Below, piece after piece: positions 14,532-21,806 of a stretch of 28,807 bases of DNA. Source of the DNA: an uncultured Lachnospiraceae bacterium (lineage in GTDB: Bacteria; Bacillota; Clostridia; Lachnospirales; Lachnospiraceae); NCBI GenBank assembly GCA_910588405.1, contig CAJUPT010000046.1, forward strand, positions 1-28,807. The letters are read 5' to 3'. The translations under genes were made by a program, and so were the position numbers. Numbering within the stretch: the first letter of the stretch is position 1; every line of letters starts with the position of its first letter. Below the pieces are notes generated by a model. It saw nothing but the letters and a program-made list of their open reading frames with translations, was not told the origin of the DNA and did no database searches.

Positions 14532-16280
14532 ATGGGGAATGAGAGGAAGAAGAAAAGGATACGCTGGCAGGTATTGCTGCCGCCGTGGATTGTGGTGATT
14601 GCCGTTCTGGTTTTAAACCTGACGAATTACGAAGTGTTCGTCTCATCCATGAACCGGCTGATCGGCTGGATTCTTAAGAATTTCGCCTGGATGTTTAACT
14701 CGATTTCTCTGGCCAGCCTGATTCTGGTCATCGTGGTTTATCTGTCCCCGATGGGGCGGATCAGGTTTGGCGGCGCAAAGGCGAAGCCCATCATCGGCTA
14801 TACCAGCTATGTGTGGATTGTGCTGTGTACGATAATGGGCGCCGGATTGATGCTGTGGGCCTGTGCCGAGCCGATGAGCCACATCCATCACCCGCCGGCC
14901 AATATCGCCGCCGGCCCTATGTCGGGGGAAGCCATTCTCTGGGCCATGGAGACCATTATGCTTGAATGGACTTTTACGCCGATGGCCATCTATGCGCTCC
15001 CGGCGCTGCTGTTCGCCTTTGTATTCTATAATATGCGCAAGGACTTTTCCATAGGCTCCATGCTCCATCCCCTTCTGGGAGACCGGGTGACGGTCAGATG
15101 GAAAACGGTAATCGACTGTGTCTGCCTGTTCTGTCTGTGCATGGGCATGGCTTCCTCCCTGGGAAGCGGCGTGCTGCTGATTGTGGAGGGCGTGTCCCGG
15201 TTTACCGGGGGAGCGGTGCAGGTGAACGCAGGCAGCTGGTCTGTCTGCGGGGCGGTGATTATCCTCTGCTATATCCTGTCGGCCTCCAGCGGCTTAAAAC
15301 GGGGAATCAAACATCTGTCCACGCTGAACTCTTACTTTTATCTGGTGCTTGGGCTGGTGGTTTTCCTGGCGGGCCCCACGGCCTATATCCTGAATCTGTG
15401 CGTGGAAAGCTTCGGCGCCTATCTCAGTGATTTCTTCAAGCTGAGCCTGTGGACTTCCAGCTCCGAAGGGGACGGCTGGTCGTTGTGGTGGCCCCAGTTT
15501 TACTGGTGTACCTGGCTGACCTGGATGCCGATTTCGGCGGTTTTTTTAGGGAAGATTTCGAGAGGGTATACGGTGCGGGAGACGCTGAACGCCATCTTCG
15601 TGATACCCGCCCTGTTCAGCGTGGTCTGGATGGCATTGTTTTCCGGAACCTCCATCAATTTTGAACTGCAGGGCTTTGGCATCAATGCCGCCATGGAAGC
15701 AAGCGGAACCGCCGCTGCCTCCTATGCCATGCTGGAGCATCTGCCGGCGGCCATCCTGATTATACCGCTGTTTCTTCTGACGGCCTTTATCTCCTACGTG
15801 ACCTCGGCGGATTCCAATATCCACGCCATATCAAGCCTTTGTACCGACGGGCTGGAGGAGGACGACACGGAATCCCCGGTATCGCTGAAAATTTTCTGGG
15901 GCGCTACCATCGGCGGCCTCTGCCTGATTATGCTGCAGGCCTTCGGCATAGACGGGATGAAAATGCTGGCCGATTTGGGCGGATTTCTTTCCGCTTTCCT
16001 GATGATTCTGTTCCTAGCTGCCTTTATAAAGGTAATTCGGGACCCCGGCCGGTTTGACAGGCACCGGGACAATTATGACCATGCGGGCAGGCCGGTGATC
16101 CACAGTAATTTCCGGGAGGAAAACGGGCAGTTCAGGAAAGGGAGAAGCGGCAGGGATAAAAGGAAGGGACACGGCTGGGATGACGGACATCAAAGCCATG
16201 GGGACAGAGGTTTTGATGGCGGTTATTCCGAATCAGATTATGGCTGTGAGGGCAGAGAACACAGGAATGTACCGGAGTAA
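14532..16280 (+). CDS. BCCT-family betaine/carnitine/choline-type transporter
   Basis: A 582-residue secondary transporter with about twelve membrane helices. Family signatures: IVLCTIMGAGLMLWACAEPM followed by SHIHHPP in helix 3, EWTFTPMAIYALPALL, and WLTWMPISAVFLGKISRGYT with VRETL, the match to the BCCT W-x-x-W-x-P-F and RISRGRT-x-RE motif. Substrates in the family are trimethylammonium compounds such as glycine betaine, carnitine, choline or butyrobetaine; the tryptophan box is only partly kept. The last 75 residues are an unusual hydrophilic tail rich in Gly, His, Asp and Arg. ATG 14532 has GGGGAG about eleven bases upstream. It sits beside an MttB homologue, whose family demethylates such amines. 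Confidence 0.87.
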   Translation: MGNERKKKRIRWQVLLPPWIVVIAVLVLNLTNYEVFVSSMNRLIGWILKNFAWMFNSISLASLILVIVVYLSPMGRIRFGGAKAKPIIGYTSYVWIVLCTIMGAGLMLWACAEPMSHIHHPPANIAAGPMSGEAILWAMETIMLEWTFTPMAIYALPALLFAFVFYNMRKDFSIGSMLHPLLGDRVTVRWKTVIDCVCLFCLCMGMASSLGSGVLLIVEGVSRFTGGAVQVNAGSWSVCGAVIILCYILSASSGLKRGIKHLSTLNSYFYLVLGLVVFLAGPTAYILNLCVESFGAYLSDFFKLSLWTSSSEGDGWSLWWPQFYWCTWLTWMPISAVFLGKISRGYTVRETLNAIFVIPALFSVVWMALFSGTSINFELQGFGINAAMEASGTAAASYAMLEHLPAAILIIPLFLLTAFISYVTSADSNIHAISSLCTDGLEEDDTESPVSLKIFWGATIGGLCLIMLQAFGIDGMKMLADLGGFLSAFLMILFLAAFIKVIRDPGRFDRHRDNYDHAGRPVIHSNFREENGQFRKGRSGRDKRKGHGWDDGHQSHGDRGFDGGYSESDYGCEGREHRNVPE

Positions 16281-16309
16281 GAATCGTCCAAAGGGCGGCC
16301 GGATCACCA

Positions 16310-16328
16310 CTGTCAGGAATACTGACAG
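16310..16328. other. Small hairpin downstream of the BCCT gene
   Basis: CTGTCAG (16310-16316) pairs with CTGACAG (16322-16328) around GAATA, between the BCCT stop and the MFS ribosome binding site. There is no T-tract. It may protect or process the mRNA between the two genes. Confidence 0.35.
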
Positions 16329-16405
16329 GCTGAACACCGCCAGAAATAATGAAGTACGAAAACAAAAAAGCTTTATAAATTAAATAATTTCTAAGGGGGA
16401 ACAAA

Positions 16406-17602
16406 ATGAGAGTTGAAATGACAAAAACCAAACGTACACTGTGCCTGATCGCGCTGATGCTGACCAACCTGGCCGTAATGAATGACCTGGTAATCATTCC
16501 GATTATATCCAGTTTTTATCAGAATTTCGGAGACCATATGGGACTGGTAAATTATATTGTGTCAGGCCCCGCCCTGATTATCGTATTTACCTCTTTGCTT
16601 GCCAGCTGGCTCTGCCGGAAGCTGGACAAAAAGGTGGTGCTGATCGCAGGCGCATTGTTTTTCACCGTGGGGGCCGTATTCGGCGCCATTGTGGAAAATT
16701 CCTATTATATCGCGTTTATGCGTACCCTGGTGGGTATTGGCGCAGGCTTTGAGCAGGTGGTGGCCGTGGCGCTGATTGCCGATGTCTATGAGGATGAAAA
16801 CGAGCGGGCGAAGATGACCGGCTACTACAATGCCACCATGAGTTTTGTGGGCATTGCTTACAGTTACCTGGCAGGCGTTCTGGCAAACAGCGGTGTGTGG
16901 CAGAATGCCTTCAAATGTTACTGGGCTGCCATTCCCATGCTGGTGTTTATTTTCCTGTTTGTGCCTTCCGTGAAACCGGGTGAGAGAGCTACGGCGGCAG
17001 ATGAGTCCGGGAAAAAGGAAAAGGAAGCGCTGGGCTTCCGGTTCTGGGTGCTGGAAGGCTCCTGGCTGGTGGCCAATATCCTGTTCGGCTCGACGGTTTT
17101 GTATTATGTGTCCGTGTATATTGCGGAGAACGCCTTGGGCGACGCGGCATTTTCTGGCACGGCTACCAGCGTAAAGCAGATCGTCGGGTTTGTTCTCTGC
17201 CTGTTCTTCGGGGCGATTTACAGTAAACTGAAACGGCATACGATAACGGTTTCTTATATCATTGCGGCTGTTACGCTGGTGATGATGGTGGTTTCTCCCT
17301 CCAAGTTCGGCGCTGTTGTGATCGCCACGATCTGCGGCTGCTGTTACAAGCTGGTATTTTCCTATATGTATGCCCATGGCTTTACGCTGGTGCCGCCGTC
17401 CAGGATCGATGATTCCGTGGCGATCACTACTGCCGTATATGGTATCGGTACCTTTTTCAGTACCTATTTTGCCACCTGGATTATGGGACTGATGCACACG
17501 GACAGAGTGACTGAGACCTGGGTGGTATCCGCCGTACTGTTCGGCGTGCTGGCAGTGATCGAAATCGTGATGACGGTTTCGGAGAAAAAACAGGCTGCGT
17601 AA
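16406..17602 (+). CDS. Major facilitator superfamily transporter
   Basis: A 398-residue protein with about twelve hydrophobic helices. The MFS loop 2-3 region reads WLCRKLDKKVVLIAGALFFT, followed by GAVFGAIV, and helix 4 has FMRTLVGIGAGFEQVVAVALIADVYE. A hydrophilic central loop near residues 190-212 separates the two halves. GGGGGA lies about six bases before ATG 16406. It is the second transporter in the locus after the BCCT protein and may import a related substrate or export a demethylated product; its own substrate cannot be read from sequence. Confidence 0.85.
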   Translation: MRVEMTKTKRTLCLIALMLTNLAVMNDLVIIPIISSFYQNFGDHMGLVNYIVSGPALIIVFTSLLASWLCRKLDKKVVLIAGALFFTVGAVFGAIVENSYYIAFMRTLVGIGAGFEQVVAVALIADVYEDENERAKMTGYYNATMSFVGIAYSYLAGVLANSGVWQNAFKCYWAAIPMLVFIFLFVPSVKPGERATAADESGKKEKEALGFRFWVLEGSWLVANILFGSTVLYYVSVYIAENALGDAAFSGTATSVKQIVGFVLCLFFGAIYSKLKRHTITVSYIIAAVTLVMMVVSPSKFGAVVIATICGCCYKLVFSYMYAHGFTLVPPSRIDDSVAITTAVYGIGTFFSTYFATWIMGLMHTDRVTETWVVSAVLFGVLAVIEIVMTVSEKKQAA

Positions 17603-17758
17603 ATGAAAATGCTCCAGCAAAGCGGCAGCCAATGATTTGCGAAGGATAAAAAAACGTGCTTAAAACCGACGGTAATAAAATTAGGAAGACTGCCATGTGT
17701 AAAGATGTGTTGAACGTGAATGGCTGATCAAAAAATGAGATATAGGAGAACGTGAATA

Positions 17759-19195
17759 ATGAGCGAAACAATGCAAACAAAACACCCTGCGTTTTATCAG
17801 ACTTTAAACCAGGAGGAATGTGCCAAAGTGGCGGAATCCGCATACCGGATTCTGGAAAATACCGGCTGTATCATCCATAATGCCGAGGCCAGGGAAATCC
17901 TGCATAAGGCCGGCGGCGCAGTGGAAGGGGAACTGGTAAAAATCCCCGTTTCTTTGACAAAATGGGCTGTGGAAAAGGCTCCTTCTGTCGTAACCCTTTA
18001 TGACAGGGAGGGCAATCCGGCTATGGATCTGGCGCCCGGAAAGGTTTACTTTGGGCCTGCCATCACAATCACCCAGATCGACGATCTGGAAACCGGGAAA
18101 CGCCGTGCCAGCGTTAAAGCGGATTCTGCCAACGCTGCGATTCTGATGGACGCTTTAGAAAATGTCTCCTGGGTCAGTCCCTGTACCTCGGCTTCCGACG
18201 TAAAAGCTTCCGTGGCCGATATCGCAGAGCTGCACGCCATTCTGCCCTGTACCCGGAAACCGGTGATGTACTGGTCCCAGAGCGTCCATAACCTGGAATA
18301 TCAGTTTGAAATGTTTGAGGCGGTGGCCGGAAGCGCGGAACGGCTTGCGGAAAGGCCTTTTATGGTGAATCTGGTATGCCCCATGGACCCGCTGACCCAT
18401 ACGGACGACGGCATGGCCCAGCTGATTTATCTGGCGAGAAGGAATTCCCCTGCCGTATATATCGCGGGAATCGGCTTTGGCTTAAGCGGTCCCATCACTA
18501 TGGCGGGCGGCGTGGCCATCGGCATGGCCGACACGCTGGCCGGGCTGGTGGTCAGCCAGCTGGTGAATCCGGGAACGCCTTTTATCGTCAGCAAATTCAG
18601 CGATAACGTGGACATGCGCACAATGAGCGTTACCCATTCTAACCCGGAGATGCTGGTGGCAAACGCGGCCACGGCGGATGTCTTCCGCTATATGGGCCTG
18701 CCCTTCTGTTCTAATTTCGGCGGAACCGACAGCGGCTCTTTTGACCAGATCGCAGCCTTTGACAAAAGCATTCAGCTTTATACCTCTTTGCTGTCCGGCA
18801 CAAATATGAATTTTGCCCTGGGGGCTTATGAAAGCGGCGCTTATGCGAAGTTTGCCGATATTGTATTTAACAATGAGATTATCGGCTTTTTAAAGGTGCT
18901 GACCGGCGGCATGGAGGTGTCCGAGGAAACACTGGCGGAGGACGTGATTCAGGAGGTAGGGCCGGGAGGCGTATTCTTAAGCGAGGAACATACCTTGGAT
19001 CATATCCATGATTTCTGGGAGGCCGATCTGCTGAAACCCCGCACCAGTCGCCAGACAGGAGAGGTTCCCGGCGTGGAGGAAGGGCTGAATCAGAGAGTGA
19101 AGGAGATTCTGGCAAAGGGAATTACCCATCCGCTGAAAGCGGAAATCGTGGAGAAGCTGGACGGCATTATGGCAAGGGCGGAAGCCGAGCTGTAA
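17759..19195 (+). CDS. Trimethylamine-methyltransferase (MttB) family protein, non-pyrrolysine
   Basis: A 478-residue member of the MttB superfamily (COG5598), enzymes that transfer a methyl group from a methylated amine to a corrinoid protein. Recognisable parts: the N-terminal helix (AYRILENTGCIIHNAEAREI), VVTLYDREG, SPCTSASDVKASVADIAEL, the barrel strand GFGLSGPITMAGGVAIGMAD and the C-terminal HIHDFWEADLLKPRTSR. The reading frame has no internal UAG, so it belongs to the branch without pyrrolysine. Known members of that branch act on glycine betaine, proline betaine, carnitine or similar. AGGAGA lies nine bases before ATG 17759. It is the last gene of the locus before a terminator. The corrinoid protein and its reductive activator are not in the window. 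Confidence 0.88.
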   Translation: MSETMQTKHPAFYQTLNQEECAKVAESAYRILENTGCIIHNAEAREILHKAGGAVEGELVKIPVSLTKWAVEKAPSVVTLYDREGNPAMDLAPGKVYFGPAITITQIDDLETGKRRASVKADSANAAILMDALENVSWVSPCTSASDVKASVADIAELHAILPCTRKPVMYWSQSVHNLEYQFEMFEAVAGSAERLAERPFMVNLVCPMDPLTHTDDGMAQLIYLARRNSPAVYIAGIGFGLSGPITMAGGVAIGMADTLAGLVVSQLVNPGTPFIVSKFSDNVDMRTMSVTHSNPEMLVANAATADVFRYMGLPFCSNFGGTDSGSFDQIAAFDKSIQLYTSLLSGTNMNFALGAYESGAYAKFADIVFNNEIIGFLKVLTGGMEVSEETLAEDVIQEVGPGGVFLSEEHTLDHIHDFWEADLLKPRTSRQTGEVPGVEEGLNQRVKEILAKGITHPLKAEIVEKLDGIMARAEAEL

Positions 19196-19265
19196 TGTGG
19201 GTAAAAAATAAACCGGTGCAATTTCAGGGATGAAATTGTGTCTGTTGACAAGGAATTGTAGATAT

Positions 19266-19315
19266 ATGCAGTATGTGCTGTGGGATTCTGCCGGTACATA
19301 CTGCATTCTTTTTTG
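19266..19315 (+). terminator. Rho-independent terminator of the methyltransferase locus
   Basis: ATGCAGTATGT (19266-19276) pairs perfectly with ACATACTGCAT (19296-19306), followed directly by TTCTTTTTT. It lies about 70 bases after the MttB stop and before the TetR promoter. Confidence 0.8.
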
Positions 19316-19341
19316 GCTGTTTTTTTCTTTTGCCGGCGGTG

Positions 19342-19377
19342 TTTACAAATTTAGAATACCATGTTATGCTGACATGG
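19342..19377 (+). promoter_or_regulatory. TetR promoter with embedded inverted repeat
   Basis: TTTACA (19342-19347) and TATGCT (19365-19370) are 17 bp apart. The inverted repeat CCATGT (19359-19364)/ACATGG (19372-19377) encloses the -10 exactly in its 7-bp spacer. A repressor bound there would block the promoter, which is the usual autoregulation of TetR proteins. Confidence 0.55.
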
Positions 19378-19411
19378 AAGGGTGGATAAAAACAGGAAAT
19401 GGTGAAAAACA

Positions 19412-20119
19412 ATGGCAAATTATGAAAACGGCCTGGATACGAAAGCAAAGATTATAGACGCCTGTAAGGAATTGTTTTATTTGAAAGGATTTGAAAAAAC
19501 CACATTTAAGGATATCGGCCAGCTGGCCGGTGTTAACCAGGGGCTGATTGTATATTATTTTAAGAATAAAAATATTCTGGCGTCAACGGTGTTCCAGTTG
19601 GTGATGTCGCAGCTGATGGAGCAAATTGAGCGGCAGTTTCAGAAGGCGGAAAATTTGACCCGGTATTTTATCAGCGACTTTTTATATTTCCGCCTATTAT
19701 ATGAGGATGAGAATTTTCGGCGTTTTATGGAAAGCTGCTGTATCAACGGCGTTCTGCATAAGAACCCGGAAACTTATGAGAAGGAATATGAAAAATATTA
19801 TGATGAGATCATTCAGTTTCTGGAAAGGGACTATATTGCGGATGTGACTCTTAAGGACGGGTTGATTGCCGTATATGAGGGGATGAAGGATACGTATACA
19901 CTCTATATCTGCCGCAACCTGGATCAGATGACCATCGACGTGGCGGCCACCAACTATATTACGATTTACTGCCATCTGCTGGATATTCCCAAAGATGTGT
20001 ACGGCGAGAGGATGCTCCGGGCCGAACTGCTTTCCAACCAGGTGATAGTTTCCGTTGACCGGCTGAATTTCTCCATGCAAAAGGGGCATCATGCCCGGGT
20101 CAGGTGGAATGAGGAATAG
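19412..20119 (+). CDS. TetR/AcrR-family transcriptional regulator
   Basis: A 235-residue regulator. The N-terminal DNA-binding domain is at residues 8-55 (KAKIIDACKELFYLKGFEKT, then TFKDIGQLAGVNQGLIVYYF and KNK), a standard TetR helix-turn-helix. The rest is an all-helical ligand domain with no assignable effector. The ribosome binding site is weak (AGGAAATGGTG, about 10 bases before ATG 19412). It lies after the methyltransferase terminator with its own promoter, so it may control itself and perhaps the upstream catabolic genes; the latter is inference from closeness only. Confidence 0.88.
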   Translation: MANYENGLDTKAKIIDACKELFYLKGFEKTTFKDIGQLAGVNQGLIVYYFKNKNILASTVFQLVMSQLMEQIERQFQKAENLTRYFISDFLYFRLLYEDENFRRFMESCCINGVLHKNPETYEKEYEKYYDEIIQFLERDYIADVTLKDGLIAVYEGMKDTYTLYICRNLDQMTIDVAATNYITIYCHLLDIPKDVYGERMLRAELLSNQVIVSVDRLNFSMQKGHHARVRWNEE

Positions 20120-20129
20120 ATGAAAATAA

Positions 20130-20158
20130 TTGAGGAAAAGTTATTTTTGGTCTATAAT
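20130..20158 (+). promoter_or_regulatory. Promoter of the toxin-antitoxin pair
   Basis: TTGAGG (20130-20135) and a perfect TATAAT (20153-20158) are 17 bp apart, 64 bases before the antitoxin ATG. Confidence 0.65.
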
Positions 20159-20222
20159 ACTATAAAAGAAGGTTTCCCAGAGTATCAACTTTTGTGGAAA
20201 AACATAGAGAGGATGCGATGTT

Positions 20223-20513
20223 ATGGCAATAACTGAATCCGTAACGATAAGAGTGCCGGCAGGAATGTCAAAATATCTGAAGGCTGTGAACCCAGAAACG
20301 GAACTGATCAGAAATGCGCTTTTGCTGTATCCGTATATACTAAATCAGACTATATCACATGGCGGCGCGGCAGAGATTCTGGGAATCAGAAAATCTGAGC
20401 TGATTGAAATTTACGACAAATTGGGATATTCCTATTTGGATATGACAATGGATGAACTGGATTCAGAACTGGAGACTTTCAGACAGTTAAAAAAGAGGGA
20501 GGCGGCAGAGTGA
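20223..20513 (+). CDS. UPF0175-family antitoxin
   Basis: A 96-residue protein. The sequence SHGGAAEILGIRKSELIEIY followed by DKLGYSYLDMTMDELDSELE is typical of UPF0175, small helical DNA-binding proteins paired with DUF3368 PIN toxins. GAGAGG lies about ten bases before ATG 20223. The stop overlaps the toxin's GTG/ATG region by 4 bases, the usual antitoxin-first coupling. Because the toxin is damaged, this gene is probably an orphan antitoxin. Confidence 0.75.
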   Translation: MAITESVTIRVPAGMSKYLKAVNPETELIRNALLLYPYILNQTISHGGAAEILGIRKSELIEIYDKLGYSYLDMTMDELDSELETFRQLKKREAAE

Positions 20514-20821
20514 TAGTTGTATCGGATACAACTCCGTTGATATCGCTTCTCAAAATAGATCGCATAGGCTTGCTTGAAAAACTATTTGGGCAGGTTCTGA
20601 TCCCGCAGGCAGTATTTGATGAGTTGACATCAGATGAACGATTTAAATTTGAGGCGGATCAGATTAGGCGAAAACAGTTTATTAAAGTTAAGGCTGTGAA
20701 AAATCCGGAATCTGCCAGCATCCTTAAAAGGGCAACCGGGCATATAAATTTTTTTCTTTGCATTTTCCCTGGAGTCTGTTATAATGGAAAACAGCAGGGC
20801 AGAAGATTTGTCTGGCGCTGA
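20510..20821 (+). pseudogene. Truncated DUF3368 PIN-domain toxin
   Basis: The first 77 residues match the start of DUF3368 PIN proteins: IVVSDTTPLISLLKIDRIGL with the first metal-binding aspartate (SDT), then LIPQAVFDEL and the ESASILKRATG region. Intact members are about 155-165 residues and carry further acidic residues after this point. Here the sequence changes at about 20740 to unrelated residues (HINFFLCIFPGVCYNG) that are a chance translation of the asp23 promoter region, and the frame stops at 20821. The catalytic centre is therefore incomplete and ribonuclease activity is unlikely. The start codon is GTG or ATG near 20510, overlapping the antitoxin gene. Confidence 0.7.
20758..20785 (+). 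promoter_or_regulatory. Promoter of the asp23-nusB-xseA block
   Basis: TTGCAT (20758-20763) and a perfect TATAAT (20780-20785) are 16 bp apart, 73 bases before the asp23 GTG. It sits inside the 3' part of the truncated toxin frame, which marks the junction with the conserved chromosomal block. Confidence 0.6.
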
Positions 20822-20858
20822 GAACGGTCAGAATTTGATTTTCAGGAGGAATTGCGCA

Positions 20859-21245
20859 GTGTCGAATGAGTTTGAAAACAGAAGCACACATATGATACAT
20901 GAAACCGGCCAGGTAGGTTCCGTGGAGATTGCCGATGAGGTGGTAGCGATTATCGCCGGGCTTGCGGCGACAGAGGTGGACGGCGTGGCATCCATGGCCG
21001 GGAATATTACGAACGAGCTGGTGGGAAAGCTGGGCATGAAAAACCTTTCCAAAGGGGTAAAGGTGGCGGTGATGGATACGTCTGTTTCCGTGGATCTGTC
21101 GCTGCAGTTAAAGTATGGGTGCAGCATTCCCAAGGTGGCCGAGGCCGTTCAGGACCGGGTGAAGAACGCCATTGAGAATATGACGGGACTGAAGGTGATC
21201 GATGTGAATATCCGGATTGCCGGAGTGGATTTTGAGGATCAGTGA
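20859..21245 (+). CDS. Asp23/Gls24 family envelope stress protein
   Basis: A 128-residue protein when started at GTG 20859, the normal size for the family. It has GSVEIADEVVAIIAGLAATE, then VDGVASMAG, KGVKVAVMDTSVSVDLSLQL and VAEAVQDRVKNAIENMTGLK followed by VIDVNIRIAGV, the complete Asp23 fold. AGGAGG lies nine bases before GTG 20859. The frame is open back to an ATG at 20784, but that ATG overlaps the promoter -10, so it is rejected. In Lachnospiraceae this gene regularly precedes nusB. The protein is membrane-associated through partners and linked to cell-envelope homeostasis. Confidence 0.9.
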   Translation: MSNEFENRSTHMIHETGQVGSVEIADEVVAIIAGLAATEVDGVASMAGNITNELVGKLGMKNLSKGVKVAVMDTSVSVDLSLQLKYGCSIPKVAEAVQDRVKNAIENMTGLKVIDVNIRIAGVDFEDQ

Positions 21246-21283
21246 TTTTGCGGGCGGGAGCGCCGGCATTTTGGCGCCTGTGT

Positions 21284-21303
21284 ACGCCGGCGGACGGCGT
21301 TTT
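21284..21303 (+). terminator. Hairpin between asp23 and nusB
   Basis: ACGCCG (21284-21289) pairs with CGGCGT (21295-21300) and is followed by TTT. A second GCGCC/GGCGC hairpin lies just upstream (21260-21277). They could attenuate transcription from asp23 into nusB; the T-tract is short. Confidence 0.45.
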
Positions 21304-21395
21304 ACGGACCATGACAACCAAATGCAGCATTTTAAGGGGGTGTCAGGCGTACTGGCATCCTTTATTTTTGTAAATGATGGGTGAGAATAAATAAT

Positions 21396-21803
21396 ATGAC
21401 CAGAAGAGAAATGCGGGAACACACCTTTCGGCTGTTGTTCTTAAAGGAATTTTATAATGAGGAAGATCTGGGCGGCCAGGTCAGGCTGTACCTGGAGGAG
21501 TTCGAGGATATGCCGGAGGAGGCGAAAGAGGAGCTTGGAACCAGGGTCAGGCAGATTTATGCCCGGGTGGAGGAGCTGGACGGCCAGATCAACGATGTGG
21601 CCGAGGGCTGGAAAACCAGGCGGATGGGCAAGGTGGATCTGACGATTATCCGTCTGGCGCTGTACGAGATTCTCCATGACGACGCCGTCCCTGAGAAGGT
21701 AGCCATCAATGAGGCGGTGGAGCTGGCGAAGAAATTCGGCGGCGACGATTCTCCTTCCTTTATCAACGGCGTGCTTGGCAAGCTGGTAAGAAGAAGGGCG
21801 TAG
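21396..21803 (+). CDS. nusB: Transcription antitermination factor NusB
   Basis: A 135-residue all-helical RNA-binding protein that acts with NusE on rRNA boxA antitermination. The N-terminus MTRREMREHTFRLLFLKEFY and the C-terminal VAINEAVELAKKFGGDDSPS followed by FINGVLGKLVRR are diagnostic. ATG 21396 is preferred to GTG 21381 by family length. xseA begins three bases after the stop, so the two are one transcript. Confidence 0.95.
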   Translation: MTRREMREHTFRLLFLKEFYNEEDLGGQVRLYLEEFEDMPEEAKEELGTRVRQIYARVEELDGQINDVAEGWKTRRMGKVDLTIIRLALYEILHDDAVPEKVAINEAVELAKKFGGDDSPSFINGVLGKLVRRRA

Positions 21804-21806
21804 GGT

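Noticed and set aside
16562..17632. A 356-codon minus-strand open frame opposite the MFS gene
   Set aside because: It is rich in His, Gln and Arg without family features and mirrors the codon structure of the clearly real plus-strand transporter.
17759..19195. Pyrrolysine-containing MttB
   Set aside because: The frame is continuous with no in-frame UAG, so no pyrrolysine is needed.
20784..20858. Upstream ATG start for the Asp23 protein
   Set aside because: It overlaps the -10 box, and GTG 20859 has an AGGAGG at the right distance and gives the normal length.
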